A stretch of DNA of 64,000 nt from Sphingomonadaceae bacterium (lineage in GTDB: Bacteria; Pseudomonadota; Alphaproteobacteria; Sphingomonadales; Sphingomonadaceae): contig RFPL01000010.1 in the NCBI GenBank assembly GCA_009926135.1, positions 1-64,000 on the forward strand, given 5' to 3'. Below the pieces are notes generated by a model, which did no database searches, was not told where the DNA came from, and saw nothing but the letters and a program-made list of their open reading frames with translations. A program made the translations under genes and the position numbers. This document shows positions 38,853-47,982 of this stretch, one piece after another (the stretch's first letter is position 1; the number at the start of each line of letters is the position of its first letter).

Positions 38853-40277
38853 ATGAGCGATCTTACCGATCAAGACCTTTCCGGGCACCCCTGGTTCTTC
38901 TGCGGCATCGGCGGCTCTGGCATGCTCCCGCTGGCACTGATCCTGAAAGGCCACGGCGCGACTGTCGCCGGATCGGACCGCAGCCGCGACCAGGGTCGCA
39001 CGCCTGAGAAATTCGCCTGGCTGGAAAGCGAGGGCTTCACCCTGTTCCCGCAGGATGGCAGCGGTATCGCCTCAGCCAATCAGGTGCTGGTCGCCTCGGC
39101 CGCGGTCGAGGATACCGTGCCGGAAATGGTCCGCGCCCGCGAACTCGGCTGCGCGCGGATGAGCCGGGCCGAGCTGCTCGCCCGCCTGTTCAACGCCGCG
39201 CCACGCGGAGTGGCGATCGGCGGGACCAGCGGGAAGAGCACGGTCACAGGCATGACCGGCTGGATTCTGACCAGCGCCGGCCGCGATCCCACGATCATGA
39301 ACGGCGCGGTCATGAAGAATTTCGCCGCTCCGGATGCGCCTTTCGCCTCGGCCCGGGTTGGCAGCGGAGATACCTTCGTCAGCGAGGTCGACGAAAGCGA
39401 CGGCTCGATCGCGCTCTATCGCCCCGCCGTGTCCGTGCTGCTTAATGTCAGCCTCGATCACAAGTCGATGGAAGAGCTGCGGGAACTGTTCGGGGACTTC
39501 CTGGCAAAGGCACAGGTCGCCGCAATCAATGCCGACGATCCGGAATGCCGCGCCCTCGCCTCGCGCGCCATGGCCGTTGTCCGGTTCGGAATCGACAGCG
39601 CCGAGGCGGAAATAGGCGTGGCTCCGGGTTCGGTGGTTGAAGGCCCCGCCGCAATCGGCGCCGCAGTACTCGACCGGCGCGATGGCAGCAACCACGCCCT
39701 GACCCTCAAGGTGCCCGGCCGCCACAACCTGGCCAACGCATTGGCCGCGATTGCAGCGGCCAATGCCGCTGGTGTCGCGGTCGCGGATGCCGTAGCCGCG
39801 CTTGCTTCTTATGCCGGCCTCGCCCGCCGGTTCGAGATCGTCGGCACCAGCGCCAGCGGCGTGACCGTGATCGATGACTTCGGCCACAACCCGGAAAAGT
39901 GCGCCGCCACCCTGCGCACGTTGAAGGCCCATCCCGGCCGGGTAATCGCTTTCTTCCAGCCGCACGGCTATGGCCCGCTGCGCCAGATGGGCCATGAACT
40001 GGCCGAGGTCTTTGCCCGCCTGCTTGGGCCAGAAGACGTGACCGTGCTGTGCGATCCGGTCTATTTCGGCGGCACGGTCGATCGCAGCGAGGGCAGCGAG
40101 CGGATCGTGAACTTGATCCGCGATCATGGCGGCCGGGCAGAATACATCGCGGCGCGTGAAGACTGCGGGGGTTACATGGCACAGATCGCCCGGCCCGGTG
40201 ACCGAATCGTCATCATGGGCGCCCGCGACGATACGCTGAGCGTCTTTGCCCGCGAAGTGCTGGCCGGTTTAAGTTAG
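38853..40277 (+). CDS. mpl: Mur ligase, Mpl-like (UDP-MurNAc:tripeptide ligase)
   Basis: 474-residue Mur ligase. GIGGSGM near residue 19 opens the UDP-MurNAc domain. The ATP P-loop GGTSGKST is at 123-130. Downstream are VPGRHNLANALAA and IDDFGHNPEK, where MurC usually has DDYAHHP. The Mpl group attaches recycled L-Ala-gamma-D-Glu-meso-DAP tripeptide to UDP-MurNAc. A MurC role is less likely, because the gene is not in the dcw cluster and lies beside ldcA. A strong GGAGGGA precedes the ATG. It ends one base before the converging DUF808 gene. Confidence 0.78.
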   Translation: MSDLTDQDLSGHPWFFCGIGGSGMLPLALILKGHGATVAGSDRSRDQGRTPEKFAWLESEGFTLFPQDGSGIASANQVLVASAAVEDTVPEMVRARELGCARMSRAELLARLFNAAPRGVAIGGTSGKSTVTGMTGWILTSAGRDPTIMNGAVMKNFAAPDAPFASARVGSGDTFVSEVDESDGSIALYRPAVSVLLNVSLDHKSMEELRELFGDFLAKAQVAAINADDPECRALASRAMAVVRFGIDSAEAEIGVAPGSVVEGPAAIGAAVLDRRDGSNHALTLKVPGRHNLANALAAIAAANAAGVAVADAVAALASYAGLARRFEIVGTSASGVTVIDDFGHNPEKCAATLRTLKAHPGRVIAFFQPHGYGPLRQMGHELAEVFARLLGPEDVTVLCDPVYFGGTVDRSEGSERIVNLIRDHGGRAEYIAAREDCGGYMAQIARPGDRIVIMGARDDTLSVFAREVLAGLS

Positions 40278-40278
40278 A

Positions 40279-41229
40279 TCAGTGGGCTGACTTGCCGAAC
40301 ATGGCCGGCACCTTGTGCAGCAGCACGGCCACGATCGTGCCCAGGACCAGCCCGACGATACCGGAAAGCGTTGAATTGGTCAGCCAGCCCAGCACCCCGC
40401 CAAGCGCGCCGGTCGCCTCGTGGACCGCGTGCTCAATCGCGTGGATCGCGTCATAGGGCGGCATGAAGCCGAGCTTTTTCGCGCCATCAACCAGGATGTG
40501 TCCGCCGACCCAAAGCATCGCCAGCGTACCGACGGACGACAGTGCGGTCAGCAGGACCGGCATGGCCAATAGCATCCCCCGCCCCAGCTTCTGCGCGGCG
40601 GCCGTGGTGCGCTTCTCGACCAAGTGCAGTCCGATGTCGTCCATCTTCACGATCAGCGCGACCACGCCATAGACCGCCGCCGTGATGACGATCCCAACCA
40701 GAGCCAGGATGATCCCACGGTTGAGCAAGGCTTCATCCGCCACTTCAGCCAGGGCAATCGCCATGATCTCTGCCGAAAGGATGAAATCGGTCCGCACCGC
40801 GCCGGTAATCCGCTCCTTCTCGAAGGTCGCCATGTCCTCGATCGGATCTTCCAGTGTCTCTCCGTGCTTGGCCCCGCCCAGCTTCTCCAGCACCTTTTCC
40901 GCGCCTTCGTAGCACAGGAACAGGCCGCCCATCATCAGCAGCGGAGTGATCGCCCACGGCAGGAACTGGCTGAGCACCAGTGCCGCCGGTAGCAGGATCA
41001 GCAGCTTGTTCTTCAGGCTTCCCTTGGCGATCTGCCAGATGATCGGCAATTCGCGGTCAGGGGTGAACTCGGTTACATAGCTGGGGGTGACGGCGGCATC
41101 GTCGATCACCACGCCCGCGGCCTTGGTCCCGGCCTTGGCCGCTGCCACGCCGACATCGTCGATGCTGGCCGCCGCCGCCTTGGCAATCACCGAAATATCG
41201 TCAAGCAGGGCGACGAGACCGGTTGGCAT
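40279..41229 (-). CDS. DUF808 family membrane protein (YedI-like)
   Basis: 316-residue inner-membrane protein. The N-terminus GLVALLDDISVIAKAAAASIDDV and the NKLLILLPAALVLSQFLPWAI segment are diagnostic of DUF808. Six or so hydrophobic segments follow, including one near 175-195 and a pair at the C-terminus. Function unknown. It is transcribed away from rpsF, leaving a 195-base shared upstream region. Confidence 0.85.
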   Translation of the reverse strand: MPTGLVALLDDISVIAKAAAASIDDVGVAAAKAGTKAAGVVIDDAAVTPSYVTEFTPDRELPIIWQIAKGSLKNKLLILLPAALVLSQFLPWAITPLLMMGGLFLCYEGAEKVLEKLGGAKHGETLEDPIEDMATFEKERITGAVRTDFILSAEIMAIALAEVADEALLNRGIILALVGIVITAAVYGVVALIVKMDDIGLHLVEKRTTAAAQKLGRGMLLAMPVLLTALSSVGTLAMLWVGGHILVDGAKKLGFMPPYDAIHAIEHAVHEATGALGGVLGWLTNSTLSGIVGLVLGTIVAVLLHKVPAMFGKSAH

Positions 41230-41296
41230 GACAGCGTAACTCCCCGAGTTTCATGGAAGTACCTTGCTTGCCAAGGCTTGGCCCGCCCCGCAAGGC

Positions 41297-41424
41297 TTGC
41301 ATTCCCGCCGCAAACCGCTAATGGCCGCCGCTTCCGGAAGCGATTCCGGGGAAAAGAAAGCCGGAGGGGCCCCGCAATCCCGCGGATCGGCCAGCGATCG
41401 GTTAGATAGATGAAAGGCATATGC
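41297..41424 (+). promoter_or_regulatory. Upstream region and possible leader of rpsF
   Basis: A weak promoter-like pair, TTGCAT (41297-41302) and TAATGG (41319-41324) spaced 16 bases, is followed by about 100 transcribed bases before rpsF. The leader holds an exact GCTTCCGGAAGC palindrome (41330-41341) and further GC-rich complementary runs to 41400. Many bacteria regulate rpsF through an S6:S18-binding leader with a bulged CCG; this could be such an element, but no consensus was verified. Confidence 0.3.
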
Positions 41425-41787
41425 ATGCCGCTCTACGAGCATGTATTCCTGGCTCGCCAGGATCTGAGCCAGGCGCAGGTCGATGCGCTGGCCGCCACCG
41501 CCACGGAAATCGTTGAAGCCCACCAGGGCAAGGTCACCAAGACCGAGACCTGGGGCCTCAAGAACCTGGCCTACAAGATCAAGCGCAACCGCAAGGCGCA
41601 CTTCGTGATGCTGAACATCGAAGCACCCGCCGGCACTGTTGCCGAGCTGGAGCGTCAGACCGCGATCAACGAAGACGTGATCCGCTGGCTGACCGTGCGC
41701 GTCGACGAGCTGGAAGAAGGCCCGTCGGTGCAGATGCGCAAGCAGGATCGCGAGCGCACCAAGCGCCGCGAACGCGAGGAGTTCTAA
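41425..41787 (+). CDS. rpsF: 30S ribosomal protein S6
   Basis: 120-residue S6. [16 protein letters not shown] opens the protein, [18 protein letters not shown] carries the RNA- and S18-contacting strand, and the C-terminus is charged. The ATG at 41425 gives the conserved N-terminus; another in-frame ATG five codons upstream adds MKGIC and is less likely. First gene of rpsF-rpsR-rplI. Confidence 0.97.
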   Translation: MPLYEHVFLARQDLSQAQVDALAATATEIVEAHQGKVTKTETWGLKNLAYKIKRNRKAHFVMLNIEAPAGTVAELERQTAINEDVIRWLTVRVDELEEGPSVQMRKQDRERTKRREREEF

Positions 41788-41790
41788 GCC

Positions 41791-42015
41791 ATGGCCCGCG
41801 CATTTTTCCGCCGCCGCAAGTCGTGCCCGTTCTCGGGCAAGAACGCCCCGAAGATCGACTACAAGGACACGCGCCTGCTCCAGACCTATATGTCTGAGCG
41901 TGGCAAGATCGTGCCGAGCCGCATCACCGCCGTTTCTGCAAAGAAGCAGCGTGAACTGGGCCAGGCCATCAAGCGTGCCCGTCACCTGGGCCTGCTGCCC
42001 TACCTCGTGAAGTAA
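41791..42015 (+). CDS. rpsR: 30S ribosomal protein S18
   Basis: 74-residue S18 that pairs with S6 on the 30S platform. [20 protein letters not shown] and [15 protein letters not shown] are signature segments. It lies three bases after rpsF and 13 before rplI. Confidence 0.97.
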   Translation: MARAFFRRRKSCPFSGKNAPKIDYKDTRLLQTYMSERGKIVPSRITAVSAKKQRELGQAIKRARHLGLLPYLVK

Positions 42016-42028
42016 GGGGAGAGAGACC

Positions 42029-42652
42029 ATGGAAATCATCCTCCTCGAACGTATCGAGAAGCTCGGCACCATCGGCGATGTCGTAAACGTCAAGGACGGT
42101 TACGCGCGCAATTACCTGCTGCCGAACAAGAAGGCGCTGCGCGCCAACGAAGCCAACCGCAAGCTCTTCGAAATCAACCGTTCGAAGATCGAAGCCGACA
42201 ACGCTGCGCGCCGCTCGGAAGCCGAAGGGCACGCCGGTAACGTCGAAGGCAAGTCGGTCGTCCTGATCCGTGCCTCGTCGAACTCGGGCCAGCTGTATGG
42301 TTCGGTTTCGGTGCGTGACATCGTCGATGCGCTGAACGCCGATGGCGCTGGCATCAACAAGTCGATGATCGTGCTGGAACGCCCGATCAAGACCATCGGC
42401 GTGTTCGACGTGAAGGTTTCGCTGCACCCGGAAGTGACCGTGATGGTCAAGGTCAACGTCGCTCGTTCGACTGACGAAGCCGATCAGCAGGCCAAGGGCG
42501 TCGACGTGATCGCCGCCATGTTCGAAGACGACGCCGCCGAGGCTGCTGCCGCTGCGGGTGACTTCGAAGCCGGCAACGGCGAAGAGCAGGAAGGCGAGGC
42601 TCCGGCCCCGGCTGCCGCTCCGGAAGCTGCCGACGAGGGCGAAGAAGCCTAA
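42029..42652 (+). CDS. rplI: 50S ribosomal protein L9 with acidic tail
   Basis: 207-residue L9. The N-terminal domain MEIILLERIEKLGTIGDVV and GYARNYLLPNKKAL, the connecting helix, and the C-terminal domain ending near residue 148 are complete. A further 55 residues of Ala/Glu-rich low-complexity sequence follow. Bacterial L9 is usually about 150 residues; acidic extensions occur in alphaproteobacteria. It ends the S6-S18-L9 operon before a strong terminator. Confidence 0.95.
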   Translation: MEIILLERIEKLGTIGDVVNVKDGYARNYLLPNKKALRANEANRKLFEINRSKIEADNAARRSEAEGHAGNVEGKSVVLIRASSNSGQLYGSVSVRDIVDALNADGAGINKSMIVLERPIKTIGVFDVKVSLHPEVTVMVKVNVARSTDEADQQAKGVDVIAAMFEDDAAEAAAAAGDFEAGNGEEQEGEAPAPAAAPEAADEGEEA

Positions 42653-42678
42653 GGCTTCAGCGCTTTCTCCAACCGATC

Positions 42679-42705
42679 AAGGGGGTGCTTCGGCGCCCCC
42701 TTTTT
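42679..42705 (+). terminator. Rho-independent terminator of rpsF-rpsR-rplI
   Basis: GGGGGTGC and GCGCCCCC pair over eight bases around a TTCG tetraloop (42681-42700), followed by TTTTT. It lies 28 bases past the rplI stop. A textbook terminator. Confidence 0.92.
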
Positions 42706-42771
42706 CGTTGGCAAACCGGTTTCAGCCGCAACGTAATTGAAATGTCATCGCGATCTGTCTAAAGGCCCGCG

Positions 42772-44205
42772 ATGCTAAACACAGAAAAGACCATCGCGGA
42801 ATTGGTCCGCGTTTACGACGAAGCCGTCGCCACCCTCCGCTCCGACATTGCGAAATTCGCTGCCGACGGAATACTTCCTCCCGCCGAACGCCGCGCCAGT
42901 CGCGCTTGGTGCTATCCCGAACTGAGGATCACCTATACCGGCGTCGAGACCCGCCCGGACCTGGCCCGCGCCTTTGGCCGGCTGGCTCAACCCGGCACCT
43001 TCGTAACGACCGTTACCCGCCCGGCCCTGTTCGACGATTACCTGGCCGAACAGCTTGCCCTGCTGGCCGATGACTATGACATCGAGGTCACGGTCGGCCG
43101 CTCGGCGCAGGAAATTCCGTTCCCCTACGTGATCGATGCCAGCTCTGGCCTTGGCGGTTTGAGCCCGCAGGACATGGCCCGTCATTTCCCGGCGACCGAA
43201 CTTGCCATGATCGGCGATGAACTGGCCGACGGGATTGAGCTGACCGATCCCGATGGCACCCTGCCGCTCGCCCTGTTCGATGGGCTGCGCACCGATTTCA
43301 GCCTCGCGCGCCTGGCGCATTACACCGGCACCCCGATCGAAGATTTCCAGCGCTTTATTCTTTTCACCAACTATCACCGCTATGTCGATGAATTCGTTGA
43401 CTGGGCCGGCATGCAACTCGGCAAGGACGAATATGTCCGCCTGTCCGGTGCCGGCGGCCTGCTGGTCGAGGAAGCCGTCCCGAATGCCCGCGAGCGCCTG
43501 TCCGACACGGCCTGGCGGCGCCACCAGATGCCGGCCTATCACCTGGTCCGCGAAGACAAGATGGGGATCACGCTGGTCAACATCGGCGTCGGCCCGTCCA
43601 ACGCCAAGACCATCTGCGATCACCTCGCCGTGCTGCGCCCTGAAGCATGGCTGATGATCGGCCACTGCGGCGGCCTGCGCGATACCCAGCGGATCGGCGA
43701 CTATGTGCTGGCTCACGCTTACCTTCGTGACGACCACGTGCTGGACTGCGTCCTCCCGCCCGAAATTCCAATCCCGGCGATTGCCGAAGTGCAGATTGCC
43801 CTGGCCCAGGCAGCCGAGCAGGTTAGCGGCGATACCGGTGCCAACCTGAAAAAGCGGATGCGCACTGGCACGGTCGCCACCACCGACGATCGCAACTGGG
43901 AACTGCGCTATACCCAGTCTGCCCGCCGCCTCAGCCAGAGCCGCGCGATCGGGATCGACATGGAAAGCGCCACCATCGCCGCCCAGGGCTATCGCTTCCG
44001 CGTGCCCTATGGGACGCTGCTGTGCGTCTCGGACAAGCCGCTCCACGGCGAGATCAAGCTGCCGGGTCAGGCCAACCGCTTCTACGAGGAAGCGATTGCC
44101 GCCCACCTGCTGATCGGCACCACCGCCTGTGATCTGCTGCGCGCCGAAGGGGCCAGGCTCCATTCGCGCAAACTGCGCGCCTTCAAGGAGCCGCCGTTCC
44201 GGTAA
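42772..44205 (+). CDS. amn: AMP nucleosidase
   Basis: 477-residue enzyme that splits AMP into adenine and ribose-5-phosphate. The N-terminal AMP-nucleosidase domain includes RASRAWCYPELRITY and the stretch AQPGTFVTTVTRP. The C-terminal phosphorylase-like domain has MIGHCGGLRDTQRIGDYVLAH and the catalytic region IGIDMESATIAAQGYRFRVP. Full length for the family. Just upstream, TTGAAA and TAAAGG spaced 17 bases (about 42737-42765) could be its promoter. Confidence 0.95.
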   Translation: MLNTEKTIAELVRVYDEAVATLRSDIAKFAADGILPPAERRASRAWCYPELRITYTGVETRPDLARAFGRLAQPGTFVTTVTRPALFDDYLAEQLALLADDYDIEVTVGRSAQEIPFPYVIDASSGLGGLSPQDMARHFPATELAMIGDELADGIELTDPDGTLPLALFDGLRTDFSLARLAHYTGTPIEDFQRFILFTNYHRYVDEFVDWAGMQLGKDEYVRLSGAGGLLVEEAVPNARERLSDTAWRRHQMPAYHLVREDKMGITLVNIGVGPSNAKTICDHLAVLRPEAWLMIGHCGGLRDTQRIGDYVLAHAYLRDDHVLDCVLPPEIPIPAIAEVQIALAQAAEQVSGDTGANLKKRMRTGTVATTDDRNWELRYTQSARRLSQSRAIGIDMESATIAAQGYRFRVPYGTLLCVSDKPLHGEIKLPGQANRFYEEAIAAHLLIGTTACDLLRAEGARLHSRKLRAFKEPPFR

Positions 44206-44210
44206 TGCGA

Positions 44211-44246
44211 AAAGGGCGGCAGCACCGCAGTGCCGCCGCCCTCTTT
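44211..44246. terminator. Bidirectional terminator between amn and M2 peptidase
   Basis: AGGGCGGC (44213-44220) pairs with GCCGCCCT (44235-44242), with a second inner stem GCAC/GTGC (44222-44233). T-rich bases follow on both strands (TTT on plus, TTTT on minus). It lies between two converging genes. Confidence 0.78.
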
Positions 44247-44266
44247 CGTCACAGGAACGCCCAGGC

Positions 44267-46078
44267 TTACCAGCCCGACCTCATCCCCTTGTTCTGCTTG
44301 TCGAGCCACTTCTTCAGCGGCGCAAAGTAGGCCATCATCGCCTTGCCGCTCATCTCGCGGCTGCCGGTGAAGGCCTGCAGCGCATCTGGCCAGGGCTTCG
44401 AGGCGCCCATTTCCAGCATGGCATTCAGCTTCTGGCCGACTTCCTTGTTGCCATAGAAGCTGCAGCGATGGAGTGGGCCCTTCCAGCCGGCCGCCTTGCA
44501 GGCCGCTTCATAGAACTGGAACTGCAGGATCCGGGCCAGGAAGTAGCGGGTGTAGGGCACCACCGCCGGCACGTGATACTTGGCGCCGGCATCAAAGGCG
44601 TCAGCCCCGCGAGGGGAAGGCGGGACGATCCCCTGATACTTGAGGCGCAGGTCGGTCCAGGCCTGCTGGTAGCCCTCTGGCTTCACTTGCCCCGAAAAGA
44701 TCTGCCAGCGGTAGCGATCGACCAGCAGGCCGAACGGCAGGAACGCCACCTTGTCCATCGCCTGGCGCAGCAGCAGACCGGTGTCCTTGTCCGCCGACGG
44801 CACCTTGGTGCGATCGAGCAGGCCGATCTGCACCAGGTATTCCGGCGTCATCGACAGCGCGATGGCATCACCAATCGCCTCGTGGAAGCCATCGTTCGCC
44901 CCGTCGAGGTAGAGCGGCGACTGCTTGTTGTAGGCGCGCTGGTAATAGTTGTGGCCCAGCTCGTGGTGGATCGTGGTGAAATCCTCCCCATTGACCTTGA
45001 TGCACATCTTGATGCGCAGATCTTCGACATTGTCGAGGTCCCAGGCCGAGGCATGGCAGACCACTTCGCGGTCCTGCGGCTTGACGAACTGCGAACGCTC
45101 CCAGAAAGTCTTGGGCAGCGGCGCAAAGCCGAGCGAGGAGAAGAAGCCCTCGCCCGCCTTGACCATCTTCAGCGGGTCATAGCCCTTTTCCTTGAGCAGC
45201 TCGGTCACATCATAGCCGACATCGCCAGCACCCGGCGGAGCGACGATGTCATAGATGTTGCCCCATTCCTGCGCCCACATATTGCCGAGCAGGTCGGCGC
45301 GGATCGGACCGGTCTTGGCCTGGACGCCGTCCCCGTACTTGGCGTTGAGCTTGCCCCGAACGTAAGTGTGCAGGGAATCGTAGAGCGGCTTCACTTCCAG
45401 CCACAGTTTTTCGGTCAACGCGGCGAATTCTTCCGGGCTCATGTCATAGTTTGAGCGCCACTGCGCGCCGACATCGGCAAAGCCCAGCCCCTGCGCGCCT
45501 TCGTTGCCCAGCGCGACCAGCTGCGCGTAGTCACCCTTCATCGGCTTGCCGACATTGTCGTGCCAGCTGGTCCACATTTCCTTCAGTTCATCGGGATTGC
45601 GGCTGGTGCCCATCCGCTCCTCGATGTCGCTACCGTTGATCGGCTGGCCGTTCAGCGTGCCCTTGCCCTTGCCATAGATGCCCTGCATCCGCGCCTTGAT
45701 CGTGGCCATTTCCTGGGCCGCGCCTTCGCGAGTCGGCGCCGGCAGGGTGATCGCCGTCCGCATCCGGTCCAGCTTGCGGTCAGTGTCATAGGACAGGTTC
45801 GGCGTCTGGGCATATTTCGCCGCTTGCAGCGCGTTCCTGACCATCAACGTGGTCACGGCGGCATCGGCGCGGGCAGTCAGCGCCTCGGTGTCCTGGTTGA
45901 TATAGGTTTCATAGACCCAGGAGGCCTGGCCGCTTTCGATCACAGCCTGGTTGAAGTCCTTCTCCGCCTTGGCGACGAAGGCGTCAGCTTCAGCCTGTGG
46001 GGTCTTGGCGTCCTGCGCCAGCACGGGCGCAGAAAGCAGCGCCGTTGCCAGCGCCGCGAGCGAAACGATCCTCTTCAT
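44267..46078 (-). CDS. M2 peptidyl-dipeptidase (ACE-like)
   Basis: 603-residue secreted zinc peptidase of the angiotensin-converting-enzyme family, which removes C-terminal dipeptides. The signal peptide ends in APVLAQ (about residue 21). The zinc motif HELGH is at residues 372-376, followed by the third-ligand segment GANDGFHEAIGD. The start is set at an ATG with AGGA seven bases upstream, in preference to the in-frame TTG before it. It is the last gene of a five-gene minus-strand run with another secreted peptidase. Confidence 0.92.
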   Translation of the reverse strand: MKRIVSLAALATALLSAPVLAQDAKTPQAEADAFVAKAEKDFNQAVIESGQASWVYETYINQDTEALTARADAAVTTLMVRNALQAAKYAQTPNLSYDTDRKLDRMRTAITLPAPTREGAAQEMATIKARMQGIYGKGKGTLNGQPINGSDIEERMGTSRNPDELKEMWTSWHDNVGKPMKGDYAQLVALGNEGAQGLGFADVGAQWRSNYDMSPEEFAALTEKLWLEVKPLYDSLHTYVRGKLNAKYGDGVQAKTGPIRADLLGNMWAQEWGNIYDIVAPPGAGDVGYDVTELLKEKGYDPLKMVKAGEGFFSSLGFAPLPKTFWERSQFVKPQDREVVCHASAWDLDNVEDLRIKMCIKVNGEDFTTIHHELGHNYYQRAYNKQSPLYLDGANDGFHEAIGDAIALSMTPEYLVQIGLLDRTKVPSADKDTGLLLRQAMDKVAFLPFGLLVDRYRWQIFSGQVKPEGYQQAWTDLRLKYQGIVPPSPRGADAFDAGAKYHVPAVVPYTRYFLARILQFQFYEAACKAAGWKGPLHRCSFYGNKEVGQKLNAMLEMGASKPWPDALQAFTGSREMSGKAMMAYFAPLKKWLDKQNKGMRSGW

Positions 46079-46175
46079 CAATGTATCCTTATCACGACTG
46101 TCCGGCCGCCAGGCCGATGGGGATCACGCTGGCGAGCCATTCCGCGCGGGTCAAGCGCGGATCGGCCAGCAGCAT

Positions 46176-46916
46176 TCAGGCGAGCAGGAAATCGCGGATT
46201 GCCTCACCTAGTTCCGGCTTTGTCACGCAGCTCATGTGCGTCCCGGGCACGGTCATCAGCGTTGCGTTGGGAAGCGCAGCAGCCAGCAGGTCGGGCGAGC
46301 CGTTGTCGCGGTCCTTGTCGCCATTGACCACCAGCGTCGGCATGGTCAACGCGCTGAGCGCCGCCGGATCGGTATCGCTGAAGGTCTGGAGCAGCAGCCG
46401 CGCCGCCACCCGGTCCACTTTCATCGTCTTCATGAAGGACACGGCGGCAAAGGCCGGATCGCCGTGCTTGACCTCGTCGAAGCGGTCGATCGCATCGGTG
46501 AAGAAGGCGCTGCGTCCGGTCCAGCCGGCCAAACCTTCCAGCCCCATCCCGCCCAGCGCCAGCCGGCGCGGCTTCAGGCCATTGATCACCGCTCGCACCG
46601 AAGTGCGCGCACCGAGGGAGAAGCCAACCAGGTCGAAGTCAGTCAGCCCCAGCGCCTCGACCAGCGCAATCGCATCGCGCGCCAGCACGTCGGGCGGATA
46701 GGCCGCAGGATCGTGCGGCTTACCGCTGTCACCATGCGCCCGCAGGTCGGGCATCAGGCATTCAAACCCGGCATCGGCCAGGAGTTGCGCCTGGCCCCAG
46801 TTCATCCAGTTCATCTGCGCGCTGGAAAACAAGCCGTGCAACAGGATTACCGGCCGACCCGCGCCTAGGCGATGCAAGGCCATCGGCGTGCCATCAAATG
46901 ACGGAATAATCTCCAT
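46176..46916 (-). CDS. Alpha/beta hydrolase
   Basis: 246-residue alpha/beta-hydrolase. The oxyanion HGLF is at 27-30, the nucleophile Ser100 in GFSLG, a candidate acid Asp in VVNGDKDRD and the catalytic His in GTHMS. PDLRAHGDSGKP matches the epoxide-hydrolase/esterase group. Substrate unknown. It lies 12 bases after asd and 97 before the M2 peptidase. Confidence 0.85.
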   Translation of the reverse strand: MEIIPSFDGTPMALHRLGAGRPVILLHGLFSSAQMNWMNWGQAQLLADAGFECLMPDLRAHGDSGKPHDPAAYPPDVLARDAIALVEALGLTDFDLVGFSLGARTSVRAVINGLKPRRLALGGMGLEGLAGWTGRSAFFTDAIDRFDEVKHGDPAFAAVSFMKTMKVDRVAARLLLQTFSDTDPAALSALTMPTLVVNGDKDRDNGSPDLLAAALPNATLMTVPGTHMSCVTKPELGEAIRDFLLA

Positions 46917-46928
46917 GAACCGGAAACC

Positions 46929-47954
46929 TCAACCTTTCTTGAGGTGGCGCCGCCCAAGCAGTTCGGCGATCTGCACCGCGTTGAGCGCCGCGCCCTTGCG
47001 CAGGTTGTCAGAGACGCACCACAGCGACAGGCCATTGTCGACGGTCGAGTCATCGCGGACCCGGCTGACGAAGGTTGCCCCGTCGCCAACGCACTCGACC
47101 GGCGTTACATAACCGCCGTCTTCGCGCTTATCGACCAGCATGATCCCGGGGGCCTCGCGCAGGATGTCCTGGGCTTGCTCGGCACTGATCTCGTTTTCGA
47201 ATTCCAGGTTCACCGCTTCGGAATGGCCGACAAACACCGGCACCCGCACGCAGGTGGCAGTGACCTTGATCTTGGGATCGAGGATCTTCTTGGTTTCGAC
47301 CACCATCTTCCATTCTTCCTTGGTCGACCCATCATCCAGGAAACTGTCGATGTGCGGGATCACGTTGAAGGCGATCTGCTTGGTGAACTTCACCGGCTCG
47401 CTGCTATCGCCGACGAAGATGTTGCGGCTCTGCTCGAACAGTTCGTCCATGCCCTGCTTGCCCGCGCCACTGACCGACTGATAAGTCGCCACGACCACGC
47501 GCTTGATCGTAGCCGCATCGTGCAGCGGCTTCAGCGCGACGACCAGCTGAGCGGTCGAGCAATTGGGGTTGGCGATGATCATCTTCGCCTTGTAGCCGTC
47601 GATCGCATCGGGGTTCACTTCGGGCACGACCAGCGGCACGTCCGGGTCCATCCGGTAGTACGAGCTGTTGTCGATCACCACACAGCCGGCCGCCGCTGCC
47701 TTGGGAGCGAACGCCTTCGACACGTCCGACCCGGCCGAAAACAGCGCGATGTCCCAACCGGCGAAATCGAAGTGCTCGATATTGCGGACCTTGAGCATCT
47801 TGCCGGTCTCGCCAAACTCGACTTCACTGCCGGTCGAGCGTGAGGACGCCACCGCTGCCAGTTCCTCGATCGGGAATTCCCGCTCGGCCAGAACATTGAG
47901 CATCTCGCGCCCGACATTGCCCGTCGCGCCGACCACTACCACCCGGTAACCCAT
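46929..47954 (-). CDS. asd: Aspartate-semialdehyde dehydrogenase
   Basis: 341-residue NADPH enzyme that makes aspartate semialdehyde for Lys, Thr, Met and diaminopimelate synthesis. The nucleotide motif VGATGNVGREML opens the protein, active-site Cys132 lies in NPNCSTAQ, and the C-terminal LSLWCVSDNLRKGAALNAVQ is conserved. The length is normal. It follows the TPR/2OG gene by 28 bases. Confidence 0.96.
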   Translation of the reverse strand: MGYRVVVVGATGNVGREMLNVLAEREFPIEELAAVASSRSTGSEVEFGETGKMLKVRNIEHFDFAGWDIALFSAGSDVSKAFAPKAAAAGCVVIDNSSYYRMDPDVPLVVPEVNPDAIDGYKAKMIIANPNCSTAQLVVALKPLHDAATIKRVVVATYQSVSGAGKQGMDELFEQSRNIFVGDSSEPVKFTKQIAFNVIPHIDSFLDDGSTKEEWKMVVETKKILDPKIKVTATCVRVPVFVGHSEAVNLEFENEISAEQAQDILREAPGIMLVDKREDGGYVTPVECVGDGATFVSRVRDDSTVDNGLSLWCVSDNLRKGAALNAVQIAELLGRRHLKKG

Positions 47955-47982
47955 GCCAATCTCCTGAATTGCGAGGCTGCGG

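Noticed and set aside
38853..40277. Assignment of the Mur ligase as MurC
   Set aside because: It is outside any dcw cluster, next to an LD-carboxypeptidase, and has GHNPEK where MurC has AHHP; Mpl fits better, though activity is untested.
46082..46175. Gap between the alpha/beta hydrolase and the M2 peptidase examined for a promoter or small gene
   Set aside because: Only a ribosome site for the peptidase is evident; no credible box or frame.
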